This document shows positions 1 through 9,172 of a DNA stretch of 64,000 nt, one piece after another. How positions within the stretch are numbered: position 1 is the first letter of the stretch; every line of letters begins with the position of its first letter. The stretch is taken from assembly GCA_964573205.1 (NCBI GenBank), contig CAZNIT010000045.1:22393-86392 (forward strand), read 5' to 3'. This DNA is from QNZT01 sp964573205 (GTDB lineage: Bacteria; Campylobacterota; Campylobacteria; Campylobacterales; QNZT01). The notes under the pieces were generated by a model that did not search any database, was not told where the DNA came from, and was given only the letters and a program-made list of their open reading frames with translations. The position numbers and the translations under genes were made by a program.

Positions 1-1
1 C

Positions 2-244
2 TCAAGTATGTGGATCGCCGGTATCACTCAAGGTATGATGTGGAGAGCAACAGATGAGTTCGGTAATCTTGCTTACTCATTTATCGATACGGTTACGGTT
101 TTACACCCATACTATGTGATAAGAGCTGTTGGCGGATTGTTATATCTTATCGGTGTGTTTATGTGGGCATTCAATGTTTACAAAACATTTACAGCGGGTC
201 GTGTGTTAGAGAAAGAACCTCAAAACGCTACGCCTATGTCATAA
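2..244 (+). CDS. ccoN: cbb3-type cytochrome c oxidase subunit I, C-terminal end (partial)
   Basis: The gene enters from the left edge; base 2 is in frame and 80 residues remain before TAA. CcoN is the haem b / haem b3-CuB catalytic subunit of the high-affinity cbb3 terminal oxidase in the inner membrane. What is visible is an amphipathic stretch with repeated Met and Trp, one clear last transmembrane helix (VGGLLYLIGVFMWAFNVYK) and a short polar tail. The haem and copper ligands lie upstream of the window. The call rests on these C-terminal features and on the ccoO, ccoQ and ccoP genes that follow directly. Confidence 0.93.
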   Translation, partial: SSMWIAGITQGMMWRATDEFGNLAYSFIDTVTVLHPYYVIRAVGGLLYLIGVFMWAFNVYKTFTAGRVLEKEPQNATPMS

Positions 245-259
245 GGAGGAGTTAATATT

Positions 260-925
260 ATGTTTCATTGGTTAGAAAAAAATCCTTTCCTTTTTACGGT
301 GTTTTTATTTATTACTGTCGCATTTGCCGGTATTATCGAAGTATTACCGCAATTTGCAGAAAAATCAAGACCGTTGGTAGGAACGAAACCATATACGGTT
401 TTACAGTTGACGGGAAGACACGTCTATATAAAAGATAGTTGTAACGCTTGTCATTCACAGCTAATTCGTCCTTTTAAGTCGGAAACCGACAGATACGGTA
501 AATACAGTTTAAGCGGCGAGTATGCATATGACAGACCGTTCTTGTGGGGTTCTAAAAGAACCGGACCGGATCTTTGGAGAATCGGTAACTACAGAACGAC
601 GGATTGGCACGAAAATCATATGTGGGAACCTACTTCGGTAGTTCCGGGTTCCATTATGCCCGCATACAAACATATGTTTACGAACGAGGCCGATGTCGAA
701 ACCGCTTATGCCGAAGCTTTGACCGTTAAAAAAGTCTTCAACGTACCTTATGATCAAGAGGGTATGCCCAAACTGGGAACTCTTGAAGAGGCACAAAAAT
801 CGGCACTTGCGGAAGCGCAGGCTATCGCGGACAAAATGAAAAACGAAGATGTCAAAAAAGCGGTCGCTTCAGGTAAGATTCCTGAAATCGTAGCACTTAT
901 CGCATATCTGAACAGTTTAAAATAG
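260..925 (+). CDS. ccoO: cbb3-type cytochrome c oxidase subunit II (monohaem cytochrome c)
   Basis: CcoO carries electrons from CcoP to the CcoN catalytic centre. It has one N-terminal membrane anchor (about residues 10-30) and a periplasmic domain with one c-type haem site, CNACH at residues 61-65. The sixth-ligand methionine is probably in the conserved PGSIMPAY stretch about 130 residues later. The length of 221 residues is normal for the family. An AGGAGG ribosome site lies just after the ccoN stop, 15 bases downstream of which the gene starts, so the two are co-transcribed. Confidence 0.97.
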   Translation: MFHWLEKNPFLFTVFLFITVAFAGIIEVLPQFAEKSRPLVGTKPYTVLQLTGRHVYIKDSCNACHSQLIRPFKSETDRYGKYSLSGEYAYDRPFLWGSKRTGPDLWRIGNYRTTDWHENHMWEPTSVVPGSIMPAYKHMFTNEADVETAYAEALTVKKVFNVPYDQEGMPKLGTLEEAQKSALAEAQAIADKMKNEDVKKAVASGKIPEIVALIAYLNSLK

Positions 926-938
926 AGGTGAGATGACA

Positions 939-1169
939 ATGGATATTGATACAATTCATACGATCCAGGCAACGGCATACGTAATCCTTACGGGTATATG
1001 CGCGGTTATGCTATACGGATATATATATCATTTATACAGTAGTGAGAAAAAGGGTACCAGAGATTATGAAAAATACGCCAATATCGCACTGGACGATGAG
1101 CTGGATTCAAAACCATTGGAAACGACATCTCCATGGGATAGAAAAAAGAATAAAGGAGAATCAGCATGA
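939..1169 (+). CDS. ccoQ: cbb3-type cytochrome c oxidase subunit CcoQ
   Basis: A small single-helix subunit (76 residues; hydrophobic segment about residues 12-30, then a charged cytoplasmic tail ending in PWDRKKNKGESA) that helps stabilise the cbb3 complex in other bacteria. There are two in-frame ATG codons, at 933 and 939. The GAGGTG ribosome site ends at 930, which leaves 2 bases before the first ATG but 8 before the second, so I use 939. The stop overlaps the ccoP start by 4 bases (ATGA), which indicates translational coupling. Identity rests on length, topology and position between ccoO and ccoP. Confidence 0.88.
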   Translation: MDIDTIHTIQATAYVILTGICAVMLYGYIYHLYSSEKKGTRDYEKYANIALDDELDSKPLETTSPWDRKKNKGESA

Positions 1170-1990
1170 AGATAAATTTATCAAGTGATACAGTCAATCA
1201 GCTGTCACTATTGGGTGCAGTAGCGATTGTCGTTCTCACGGTATATGTTGCCGGTAAATACATCAGACAGATGAAAACCGACACCAGTACCGGTGAGCTT
1301 ACGGATGAAAACTGGGATGGTATCGGAGAATATAAAAACCCCGTTCCTACAGGCTGGATCGTAAGCTTTTTAGGAACTATGATCTGGGGACTTTGGTATT
1401 GGTTTTTAGGTTATCCTCTTAACGCTTATTCGCAAATCGGTGAATATAACGAAGAGGTGAAAGCGTATAACGCGGAGTTTGAAAAGAAATGGCAAAACCC
1501 GAACAAAGAGACGCTTCTTGCTATGGGTGAAGGCGTATATCTGGTACAGTGTGCACCATGTCATGGAATAGCGGGTGACGGTATCGAAGGTAAAGCCGCC
1601 GGTTTTGACAGATGGGGCGGAGCAAACGGAATTATCGATACTATTAAAAAAGGTTCAAAAGGTCTGGGGTACCCTATGGGTGAGATGCCTGCCGGGCTTG
1701 TTGCGGACGCGGATGCGAAAGTGATAGCCGAGTGGATCGCCGGCGGTATGCAAGGCGACAAACCGGCCGCATTTTCCGCTTGTTCCAGCTGTCACGGTGA
1801 AGACGGTAAAGGTTTGGGCGGACAAGCTCCTGATCTTACCACTTACGGAAAACCGGCATTTGTCGTAGATGTTCTAAACCGCGGTAAAGAAGGTTTTATC
1901 GGTACGATGCCGAAATTCAGCGACGGCAGACTGACCGACATACAAAAAAGTGCGGTCGCCAACTATATACTCACATTTAGAGAAAAGTAA
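1166..1990 (+). CDS. ccoP: cbb3-type cytochrome c oxidase subunit III (dihaem cytochrome c)
   Basis: CcoP receives electrons from the bc1 complex or soluble cytochrome c and passes them to CcoO. It has two transmembrane segments (about residues 12-30 and 62-82) and two c-type haem domains, with CAPCH at 129-133 and CSSCH at 206-210. Candidate axial methionines are in GEMP (about 174) and TMPKF (about 248). The length of 274 residues fits the family. Two helices before the haem domains mark the longer CcoP type. It overlaps ccoQ by 4 bases. Confidence 0.97.
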   Translation: MKINLSSDTVNQLSLLGAVAIVVLTVYVAGKYIRQMKTDTSTGELTDENWDGIGEYKNPVPTGWIVSFLGTMIWGLWYWFLGYPLNAYSQIGEYNEEVKAYNAEFEKKWQNPNKETLLAMGEGVYLVQCAPCHGIAGDGIEGKAAGFDRWGGANGIIDTIKKGSKGLGYPMGEMPAGLVADADAKVIAEWIAGGMQGDKPAAFSACSSCHGEDGKGLGGQAPDLTTYGKPAFVVDVLNRGKEGFIGTMPKFSDGRLTDIQKSAVANYILTFREK

Positions 1991-2001
1991 GAGGAGCAGT
2001 T

Positions 2002-2241
2002 ATGGGAGTAAGAGGATCAGATATATCGGAAAACACGACTAGAAGAATGTGTTTTAATATAAACGGACTTTTGGGCGGTATAATTGCGACGGTATTGTTA
2101 CTTTCAATTCTCGTAGTTTTAACGATCTGGGCTATTCAAGTACAAAAAGCCAATGCGACCACCTATTACGAGTTGGTTGACGAAGCGAACATTCAGATGA
2201 TTAGCAAAGACAACTTCAAACACTATAAAGTGGTAGAGTAA
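2002..2241 (+). CDS. DUF4006-like small membrane protein of the cbb3 operon
   Basis: A 79-residue protein with one strong transmembrane helix (about residues 24-46, GGIIATVLLLSILVVLTIWA) and a polar C-terminal tail. Small proteins of this kind, which I recall as DUF4006, directly follow ccoP in Campylobacterota, and the NINGLLGG turn before the helix fits them. The gene starts 11 bases after the ccoP stop behind GAGGAG. The function is not established; a role in oxidase assembly or stability is inference from position. Confidence 0.75.
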   Translation: MGVRGSDISENTTRRMCFNINGLLGGIIATVLLLSILVVLTIWAIQVQKANATTYYELVDEANIQMISKDNFKHYKVVE

Positions 2242-2250
2242 GGAGAAAAG

Positions 2251-2355
2251 ATGGCGGATGCATTATATTATATTGTAGGTCTTGGGTTGGTAGTGATGGC
2301 GGCTATCACTATCTGGACTGTTTTGACTCCCGGTCAACTACTCTTTGTAGGATAG
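2251..2355 (+). CDS. 34-residue hydrophobic microprotein in the cbb3 operon
   Basis: This short reading frame, behind a good AAGGAGAA ribosome site 9 bases after the preceding stop, encodes 34 residues that are almost entirely one transmembrane helix (YYIVGLGLVVMAAITIWTVL) followed by TPGQLLFVG. Its position, spacing and ribosome site match the genes on either side, which supports it being real. I do not recognise a family. Single-helix subunits such as CcoQ, CcoS and CcoM of other organisms make a role as a small oxidase subunit or assembly peptide plausible, but that is inference. Confidence 0.62.
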   Translation: MADALYYIVGLGLVVMAAITIWTVLTPGQLLFVG

Positions 2356-2360
2356 TCGGA

Positions 2361-2978
2361 GTGTCGATAAATTTTAAAAAGATAGCGGTGAAAATTACCG
2401 CTATCTTCACCCTACTATTTATTTTCCCCACTTTTGCACAATCGAAGTTTTTATTTGAAGGCGACAAACTTATCAACGACGCCACCTTGAATAAAATTAA
2501 ACAGATGGGTGACGAACTTTACGAAAAAACAGGCGTCACGACCGTTTTAGTAATAAAAAAGCATTTAACGAAAAAAGAGTTTTTAGAGATCAAAAATAGG
2601 TATTTAAAAGAGCTTAAAGCACCTTACGTTCTTTGGATATTTTCAAAAACGTATATGGATCGAGACGAGATAGGAATCAATCAAATGTTCAACTCGAAAG
2701 ATTTGGATGATAAATTTGACAAAGAGTCGTTGTTTAGCCCTTTTAGAGGTTCTTTCACGAAGCTGATCGTCATAAAAAAATCAAAGTCGGATCCTACTTC
2801 GGCAGCTTTTTTAAATGGTTACGCGGATCTAACGGATATGCTCGCAAAATCTTACGGTGTAAAGTTAAACTCTAGTATAGGAGATGAAAGCAGAAGCTTT
2901 ATGTATATATTAAGGATTCTCTTTTATTTGAGTTTACTCTACTTCGCATGGCTTTTTATCAAAAAAAAGTTTTTATAG
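2361..2978 (+). CDS. TPM-domain-like membrane-anchored periplasmic protein
   Basis: A 205-residue protein with an N-terminal signal or anchor (about residues 10-27, ending near AQSKF), a soluble domain, and a C-terminal membrane helix (about 182-200) followed by KKKFL. The start of the soluble part (a GDKLIND-like segment, then a helix and TGVTTVLVIKK) resembles TPM domains, which occur in proteins linked to photosystem repair and membrane quality control. I use the GTG at 2361, with CGGAG just before it; a second GTG at 2391 would also leave a signal peptide. Its exact role in the oxidase operon is unknown. Confidence 0.7.
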   Translation: MSINFKKIAVKITAIFTLLFIFPTFAQSKFLFEGDKLINDATLNKIKQMGDELYEKTGVTTVLVIKKHLTKKEFLEIKNRYLKELKAPYVLWIFSKTYMDRDEIGINQMFNSKDLDDKFDKESLFSPFRGSFTKLIVIKKSKSDPTSAAFLNGYADLTDMLAKSYGVKLNSSIGDESRSFMYILRILFYLSLLYFAWLFIKKKFL

Positions 2979-2991
2979 AAAGGAAAACTCA

Positions 2992-3495
2992 TTGAAAAAA
3001 GAGAGTAAATTAAGTGAACTTAGATGGCCTATCGGCATAATCTTATCAATTTTCGGATTGATCGCCCTAAGCATCTGGACTATACAGCAGGCAAATATAA
3101 AACCCGTCGTAATGGACGACTTTTATTTCGACACTTACGATAACGTCGATAGGAATATTAACGAAATCATTATAAAACAGCAGAAATTCGATAAAAAGTA
3201 TGTCGTAAGCTATAACAAGAACTCTTTTACGGTAGGTGAAAACGATCTAGTTATAACCATTCGCGAAAAGGAGAATAGCGATGCGGTAAAAGATGCCGAC
3301 ATAACCGTAAAAATCACGAAACCGGACACGGCTAAATTCGACAAAAGACCTAAAGTGACAAGTTACGAAGATGGTAAATACAAGCTTGAAAACTTCATGA
3401 TCGAAAAGATGGGAAGATGGCAGATATTAACGAAAATCACCATCGACGATCTGACATCCTTTACGAAAACGGAGGTCAATGCTACTAACCGATAA
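2992..3495 (+). CDS. FixH/CcoH family oxidase assembly protein
   Basis: A 167-residue protein with one N-terminal transmembrane helix (about 12-30, beginning RWPIGIILSIFG) and a periplasmic beta-rich domain. This matches the FixH/CcoH family, needed for cbb3 oxidase maturation, in which the helix starts with the same W-P element. The start is TTG at 2992, behind AAAGGAAAA. The C-terminus overlaps the addB start by 17 bases, so oxidase genes and recombination genes share one transcription unit here. Confidence 0.85.
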   Translation: MKKESKLSELRWPIGIILSIFGLIALSIWTIQQANIKPVVMDDFYFDTYDNVDRNINEIIIKQQKFDKKYVVSYNKNSFTVGENDLVITIREKENSDAVKDADITVKITKPDTAKFDKRPKVTSYEDGKYKLENFMIEKMGRWQILTKITIDDLTSFTKTEVNATNR

Positions 3496-5839
3496 TATTC
3501 TGGAAGTCTATCCCACCTCCAGAGCCGTCAGAGAGCGTTTGATGGAAAAAATATCGAATAACGCACTACTTCCAAAAAGCGTTACAATCGGAGAATTTGA
3601 GAAAAAATCCGTTTTGGTGGAGGGGAAAACGGCTATCGACGAAGAGACTAGAGTCACACTGATGCAAGAGGCATCGAAATTTGAAAATTTCAAAGAGTTA
3701 AACATCGATAGAGAATTTTTCGCTTTTTTAAAAAACAGCAGATATCTTTTTTCATTCTACGAAGAGTTGGCCGTCGAAATGACCGACATACGAACTTTGA
3801 AGAATTTCGACACTTACGCACACTATCATGAACACTTGGAAATCTTGGATACTCTGAGAAAAAGATATACGAAACTTTTAAGCGAGAGAAATTATTACGA
3901 TAAAATGACCCTCCCCTCTCTTTATAAATTGAACGAAAGATATATTCGATCGTTCGGCAAAATCGAACTTTATCTTGAGGGATATTTGAGTAAATTCGAA
4001 ATTTCACTCTTTTTTCAAATTTCAAAACTCACTCATCTTATAGTTCATCTACACACAAACAGATTCAATCAAAAAATGATAGATATTTTTCAAAAAGAGG
4101 GTTTTGAAATTCAACAAGATTTTTACTATCGACTGGACATAACCCATAAAAAGATTCTCACACAAGAAGTGCCGAAAAACGAAAATACCGTATATGAAAT
4201 CAGTACCGTTGAAAATGCGGTTGAAGAGGTGGCATTTATAAAAAAGAGAGTTTACGATTTTATCCAAAAAGGGTATCAACCGGAAAATATAGCCGTAATC
4301 TTGCCTAAATCTTCTATGAGCGAGTTGATAGATCTTTTCGATGAAGAGAACAACTTTAACTTCGCGATGGGCTTTTCTTTTAGAAAAAGTCTAATCTATA
4401 AAAAACTAAGCGCACTTTACGACTATTTTCATGATCAAAATTACCAAAACAGATATCGACTTTTAGCGCTCGGATACGATATGCAAGAAGTTCATGAGAT
4501 CATCGAGGACTGGGGAAAAAAGAGCGAAATTAACAAAGCCGGCGTCGTCATAAAGGAGTTGGTTGAAAAGAGCGAGAATGAAGAGTATGAGATATTCGAA
4601 AACGAACTATACCTATTCGAGAGACTCTTACCTTCACTTTCAAATTATCCCTTTCATAAAATCTTACATCTATTTTTAAACCGTCTCTCAAAAAGAAGCA
4701 TTGACGATACACGAGGTGGAAAGATAACGGTGATGGAGATCTTGGAGACAAGAGCCGTGAAAAAAGATGCCGTCATCGTCATCGACTTCAACGAAGGAGT
4801 TTTGCCAAGCAGTAGCAAAAAAGATCTATTTTTAACTTCATACATCAGAAACGCTTGCGGTCTGCCTACCGTATCCGATAGGGAGAATCTTCAAAAATAT
4901 TATTATAAAAGAGTTTTCGATCAGGCGAAAGAGGTCTCTTTGTGTTACATTTTGGATGAGCAAAATCAACCGTCTCGTTTTCTCGACGAACTGCTAAACT
5001 CCTATAAACTCTCCGTCAACGGCGATTTGAAAAAGGTTTTGCTACCTTTTCACAAGCAAAAGAGTCATTTTATTCAAGATGATTTGATTTTAGAGTACGA
5101 TTTTGAAAAGATCGAGCTTTCGGCAACGAGATTGAAATGTTTTCTTGATTGTAAGCGAAAATATTATTTCAAATATATAAAAAATTTAAGTGAATTCGAA
5201 ATTCCGAAAGATCAAGACGACGAACGGATAATAGGTACATACCTACATGAGGCTTTGAAATTCGCGTTCGAGAAAAAAGATGCCTACTTCGTTGAAGAGG
5301 AACTTCTTTTGGAACTTCAAAGATATCTATATCCGATTAGTGAAAACGGTATCACTCTTCGTTTCCTGATAGATACTTGGCTCGAAAAATTAAAACCGTT
5401 CATATCGAATGAAGTGGCGAGATTTTCAGACGGCTTTAGAGTCTTTTGCGTCGAAAAGAGTTTTACGTACAAATTTCAAAATCTTACCATAAGCGGAAAG
5501 ATCGATAGAATCGACATAAAAAACGACAAACTCTTCATCATCGACTACAAAAGCGGGAAAATTCCAAAGCAAACTTTAAAGACCCTCCACAAAAGCAGCA
5601 ATTTTCAATTGCAATTTTATTATCTTCTATTAAAAGATCAAAATGACGTTTTCGACGCTTTTTATTATGATTTAAACGAAGCGAAACTAATCAACGAACC
5701 TCTATTTAACGAAAAACTTGAACTATTATACGAGCATTTAACGACTTTAGGCAAAAAAGAGTATAACTTCACTATGTGCGAAGATCTGAAAAAGTGTCTT
5801 TTTTGTCCGTATCAAAAAATCTGCAACAGGATACTTTAA
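3479..5839 (+). CDS. addB: AddB-type exonuclease subunit with 4Fe-4S nuclease domain
   Basis: This subunit of the AddAB helicase-nuclease resects double-strand breaks to load RecA. The N-terminal two thirds form a degenerate UvrD-like helicase lacking a good Walker A motif, as in AddB. The C-terminal PD-(D/E)XK nuclease shows GKIDRI (D676) and DYKSGK (D689). Cys558 plus the C-x2-C-x5-C at 773, 776 and 782 form the expected iron-sulfur staple. The length of 786 residues is shorter than Bacillus AddB but normal for this phylum. The start overlaps fixH; addA begins on the base after its stop. Confidence 0.9.
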   Translation: MLLTDNILEVYPTSRAVRERLMEKISNNALLPKSVTIGEFEKKSVLVEGKTAIDEETRVTLMQEASKFENFKELNIDREFFAFLKNSRYLFSFYEELAVEMTDIRTLKNFDTYAHYHEHLEILDTLRKRYTKLLSERNYYDKMTLPSLYKLNERYIRSFGKIELYLEGYLSKFEISLFFQISKLTHLIVHLHTNRFNQKMIDIFQKEGFEIQQDFYYRLDITHKKILTQEVPKNENTVYEISTVENAVEEVAFIKKRVYDFIQKGYQPENIAVILPKSSMSELIDLFDEENNFNFAMGFSFRKSLIYKKLSALYDYFHDQNYQNRYRLLALGYDMQEVHEIIEDWGKKSEINKAGVVIKELVEKSENEEYEIFENELYLFERLLPSLSNYPFHKILHLFLNRLSKRSIDDTRGGKITVMEILETRAVKKDAVIVIDFNEGVLPSSSKKDLFLTSYIRNACGLPTVSDRENLQKYYYKRVFDQAKEVSLCYILDEQNQPSRFLDELLNSYKLSVNGDLKKVLLPFHKQKSHFIQDDLILEYDFEKIELSATRLKCFLDCKRKYYFKYIKNLSEFEIPKDQDDERIIGTYLHEALKFAFEKKDAYFVEEELLLELQRYLYPISENGITLRFLIDTWLEKLKPFISNEVARFSDGFRVFCVEKSFTYKFQNLTISGKIDRIDIKNDKLFIIDYKSGKIPKQTLKTLHKSSNFQLQFYYLLLKDQNDVFDAFYYDLNEAKLINEPLFNEKLELLYEHLTTLGKKEYNFTMCEDLKKCLFCPYQKICNRIL

Positions 5840-8575
5840 ATGGCGTTTTATCACTCGTTGGCATATGAAGCTAGCGCCGGTAGCGGAAAAACTTTTGCGC
5901 TTGTTATAAGATATATTTCACTTCTATATCTCGACGCGAAACCTAGTACGATTCTGGCCTTGACATTTACAAACAAAGCGGCAAACGAAATGAAAACAAG
6001 AATTTCAACCGTTTTAAAAGAGCTTCATCTACCAAAAAGAGAAGCCGAATTAAAAGAAATCGCAAAAACTCTTGAGTGCTCAAAAGAAGAGATACTCTCA
6101 AGACGCGGTTTGATTTATCAAAGGTATTTGACAAGCGACCTGAAAATTTCAACGATAGATAAGTTCTTCTCACAAATATTACGGCTCTTTTCACAACACC
6201 TCGGTCTTATGCCGGACTTTACCATAGAGGAGATAAACGACAAACATCGTTTTATAACTAGATTTATATCAAATATAAAAAAATCGGGCTTATATAAAGA
6301 TCTCATACTCTTTTCCGCAAAAGAGAGTAAACGACTAAGCGATATTTTCTCTTTTTTATCTTATCTTTATAGCAAAGATGCCGAATTTTCACAACTTGAA
6401 ATAGAGAAAATCACAAACGATATAGATGAAAAAAAGATTCTCTCTTTGGTCGCTTCTTTAAGAGATCTTTTTGAAAATCAATGCGAAAGTCTTTCAAGCA
6501 GAGCAAAAAAAACCCTCGTTGTTCAAGGGGTGGACGATCTTCTTGCAAAAGGGTGGATCTGCAAAGAGAGCTTCAACTATTGGGATTATAGAAACTGTTA
6601 TGTCGAAACAATGGATGATCTGCTTAAAGAGATAAAAGTCAATCTAGCACTTTATTTACGAAAAAGAGAGACTTTTTTACTCACTAAATACTTCGATCTA
6701 TATGATCTCTATAAAGATACGATTTTACAGGAGAATATATCAGAAAACACTCTCTCTTTCAACGATGTTACGAATTTGCTCTTTAAACTTCTGCATGAAA
6801 AGATAGATAGCGATTTTTTATACTTTAGATTGGATTCGACTATAGAACATCTTCTTATCGACGAATTTCAAGATACCAATATAGTCCAATATAAAATACT
6901 CGAACCCATTATCCAAGAGATTCACTCCGGTATAGGCAGCCATGATTTTCGGACATTTTTTTATGTCGGAGATATAAAACAGTCCATATATCGCTTTAGA
7001 GGCGGCGCTAAAGAACTTTTTCGTTTTGTGCAAAAGAGATTCGGCGTAACGGTAAAAGAACTCGATACAAACTACAGAAGTGCGTGCAATCTCGTACGAT
7101 TTGTCAACGAAACATTCAAAAACGTCATAAAAGATTACTCTTTTCAAAAATGTATAGGCGAACAAAACGACGGATATGTGAAAGTTACGACACATAAGGA
7201 TCTCTTAAAGAGTATAACCGACGAAGTTTTCGATCTTTTGCAAAACGGAGTAAAAGACGAAGAGATCGCGATTTTAACATACACGAATCAAGATGCTTTC
7301 ACCATAGAAGAGGCTCTGTTACAAAGAGACAAAAATCTTAAAATCACGACTCAAACATCCGCGAAACTGATAAACACACATCATGTACGAGCGATAATCG
7401 AACTGTTGAAATATCTCTATTTTAAAGAGGAGATATGCAGAGCGAATTTTCTAGCCGCCATAGGTTTACACTGGGATACCCAAATCGATTTCTCGGCGCT
7501 TTCACAATTCAAAGAACCGGCAGCTTTAATAAAACAAATTATCGTTAAGTTCGGTTTCCCCGCAGACGCGAATGTGTTGAAACTTCTTGAGATCGTCGGC
7601 GAATATAAAGATATGGAAGAGTTTTTGTTCGAGAGTGAAAATCTCAATATCGACTCGCCTTTAAAAAAAGATGAAGGTATTAAAATTCTAACCGTTCACA
7701 AATCAAAAGGTCTGGAGTTTTCATATGTGATACTTGCCGACAGATTCAAGAAAAAAAGCCATAACAGATCGACTATGATATTCTCGTACGAAGATACCGC
7801 ACTCGAAAATATTTATATAAGAATATCCAAAAGGGAGTGTGTTGACAACTCATATTTTCAAGCCATTGAAAATGAGAAGAGACTCTCTTACGAAGATGAT
7901 ATAAATCTGCTTTATGTAGCTTTCACGAGAGCCAAAAACGCTCTTATAATCTGTCAAAACGAGGAAAATTCAGCTTTTGCGCCTCTTAATCTATGTGATA
8001 TGCGTTTGGGAAATCTTGTAATAAGCGAAGATAGCAAGAAGCAAGAACCTTCGACTGCGGAAGTATCGTACCGAAGTATCAGACTGGGACCGCAAGAGAA
8101 GAAGATGAAGACGCAAGAGAAAAAAGGCGAAAATATCGCCTCCATAAATTTCGGTAACGCGCTTCATTATCTGTTGGAAATTCTTGATAATTTCAATATG
8201 GACGATCTGGAAAACGCATACTGGGCTATGAAAAATCGCTTTGAAAATCTACTGCAAGATGGCGATGCCGAAAAGATCAAACAAAGAGTGGAAAATTTAC
8301 TGTTAAATCCCGAATTTCTTAGATTGATAGATGGCGATATTACAAAAGAACAGCCGCTCAGTTTTAACAATGAATTAAAACAGATCGATCTTTTGATCAA
8401 AAAAGAGGATCACTACGTTATCGTCGATTATAAAAGTTCTTCACAAATAAGAAGCGAACACAAATCACAAGTAAGAGCTTACAAAAAAGCCGTATCCGCT
8501 ATCACGAGCAAAAACAGTCTCGGATATCTCTGCTATATAAAAGATGACGCAATCGAGCTTATATCCGTCGATTAA
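5840..8575 (+). CDS. addA: AddA-type UvrD/Rep helicase-nuclease
   Basis: The motor subunit of the AddAB recombination complex: ATP-driven 3'-5' helicase and 5'-strand nuclease. Superfamily 1 motifs appear in order: Walker A ASAGSGKTF (K17), motif II IDEFQDTN, motif III QSIYRFRGG, then TVHKSKGLEF and LLYVAFTRAK. A C-terminal PD-(D/E)XK domain is marked by IVDYKSS near residue 860. The length is 911 residues. The ATG directly abuts the addB stop, so translation is almost certainly coupled. Confidence 0.93.
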   Translation: MAFYHSLAYEASAGSGKTFALVIRYISLLYLDAKPSTILALTFTNKAANEMKTRISTVLKELHLPKREAELKEIAKTLECSKEEILSRRGLIYQRYLTSDLKISTIDKFFSQILRLFSQHLGLMPDFTIEEINDKHRFITRFISNIKKSGLYKDLILFSAKESKRLSDIFSFLSYLYSKDAEFSQLEIEKITNDIDEKKILSLVASLRDLFENQCESLSSRAKKTLVVQGVDDLLAKGWICKESFNYWDYRNCYVETMDDLLKEIKVNLALYLRKRETFLLTKYFDLYDLYKDTILQENISENTLSFNDVTNLLFKLLHEKIDSDFLYFRLDSTIEHLLIDEFQDTNIVQYKILEPIIQEIHSGIGSHDFRTFFYVGDIKQSIYRFRGGAKELFRFVQKRFGVTVKELDTNYRSACNLVRFVNETFKNVIKDYSFQKCIGEQNDGYVKVTTHKDLLKSITDEVFDLLQNGVKDEEIAILTYTNQDAFTIEEALLQRDKNLKITTQTSAKLINTHHVRAIIELLKYLYFKEEICRANFLAAIGLHWDTQIDFSALSQFKEPAALIKQIIVKFGFPADANVLKLLEIVGEYKDMEEFLFESENLNIDSPLKKDEGIKILTVHKSKGLEFSYVILADRFKKKSHNRSTMIFSYEDTALENIYIRISKRECVDNSYFQAIENEKRLSYEDDINLLYVAFTRAKNALIICQNEENSAFAPLNLCDMRLGNLVISEDSKKQEPSTAEVSYRSIRLGPQEKKMKTQEKKGENIASINFGNALHYLLEILDNFNMDDLENAYWAMKNRFENLLQDGDAEKIKQRVENLLLNPEFLRLIDGDITKEQPLSFNNELKQIDLLIKKEDHYVIVDYKSSSQIRSEHKSQVRAYKKAVSAITSKNSLGYLCYIKDDAIELISVD

Positions 8576-8621
8576 GGGCAGATATTATAATATATCGCAA
8601 AGCTTTTAAGAGGCGGTTTGA

Positions 8622-9095
8622 ATGTTGAAAGATATCTCTAAAAAACTCACTATGAAAAAGACATTTTTCGTTACACAGCTTGAGGGCTTTTTCAATGCGA
8701 TATCTCATGAATATCAAGAACTCATACATCAAAAAGAGGTTGAAAACTCGCTTCTTGAAGAGAAAATCGCAAAATGCGAAAAAGATATTGAAAACCTCGT
8801 AAAGATCAAAGAAGAGCTTGCTTCAAACCTCCGTCAAAAAGAGGAGTATATCAAAAACCTGGAAGAGAAATTAACGCAATCCGAAGATATAAAATATAAA
8901 AAACTTCTTGAAGAAAATTCGGCCTACAAAGAGCGGTTGAAAAACAGTGATATTCAAGAAATAGAAAGGTTGAAAGAACAGATAACGAAACTACAAACCA
9001 TTATCGCGAAAGGGGCGAACAGCTACAATGACACTCTTCAAAATCAAAATAAAGAGGCTTTGATAGAGGAGATAAGCAAAACTCTCAAAAAATAA
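8622..9095 (+). CDS. Predicted coiled-coil protein between addA and recA
   Basis: A 157-residue, strongly charged protein (Glu, Lys, Gln) with heptad-like leucine and isoleucine spacing over about residues 35-135, predicted to be one long coiled coil. There is no signal peptide and no enzyme motif. The ATG at 8622 has GAGG about 9 bases upstream, and a TATAAT-like box at 8586-8591 could give it its own promoter. I do not recognise a family. Lying between addAB and recA it could serve recombination or chromosome organisation, but only the position says so. Confidence 0.75.
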   Translation: MLKDISKKLTMKKTFFVTQLEGFFNAISHEYQELIHQKEVENSLLEEKIAKCEKDIENLVKIKEELASNLRQKEEYIKNLEEKLTQSEDIKYKKLLEENSAYKERLKNSDIQEIERLKEQITKLQTIIAKGANSYNDTLQNQNKEALIEEISKTLKK

Positions 9096-9172
9096 CATTT
9101 CAAAATGAAATATTTATAGACAATCGACTCTTTAAATGTTAATATGAACATAAAAAGTATAAAGGATAAGAT

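Noticed and set aside
933..938. ccoQ start at ATG 933
   Set aside because: The ribosome site ends only 2 bases before it; ATG 939 has normal spacing.
9096..9172. SOS box upstream of recA
   Set aside because: Only a weak ATTTC/GAAAT symmetry is present; no LexA-type palindrome can be recognised.
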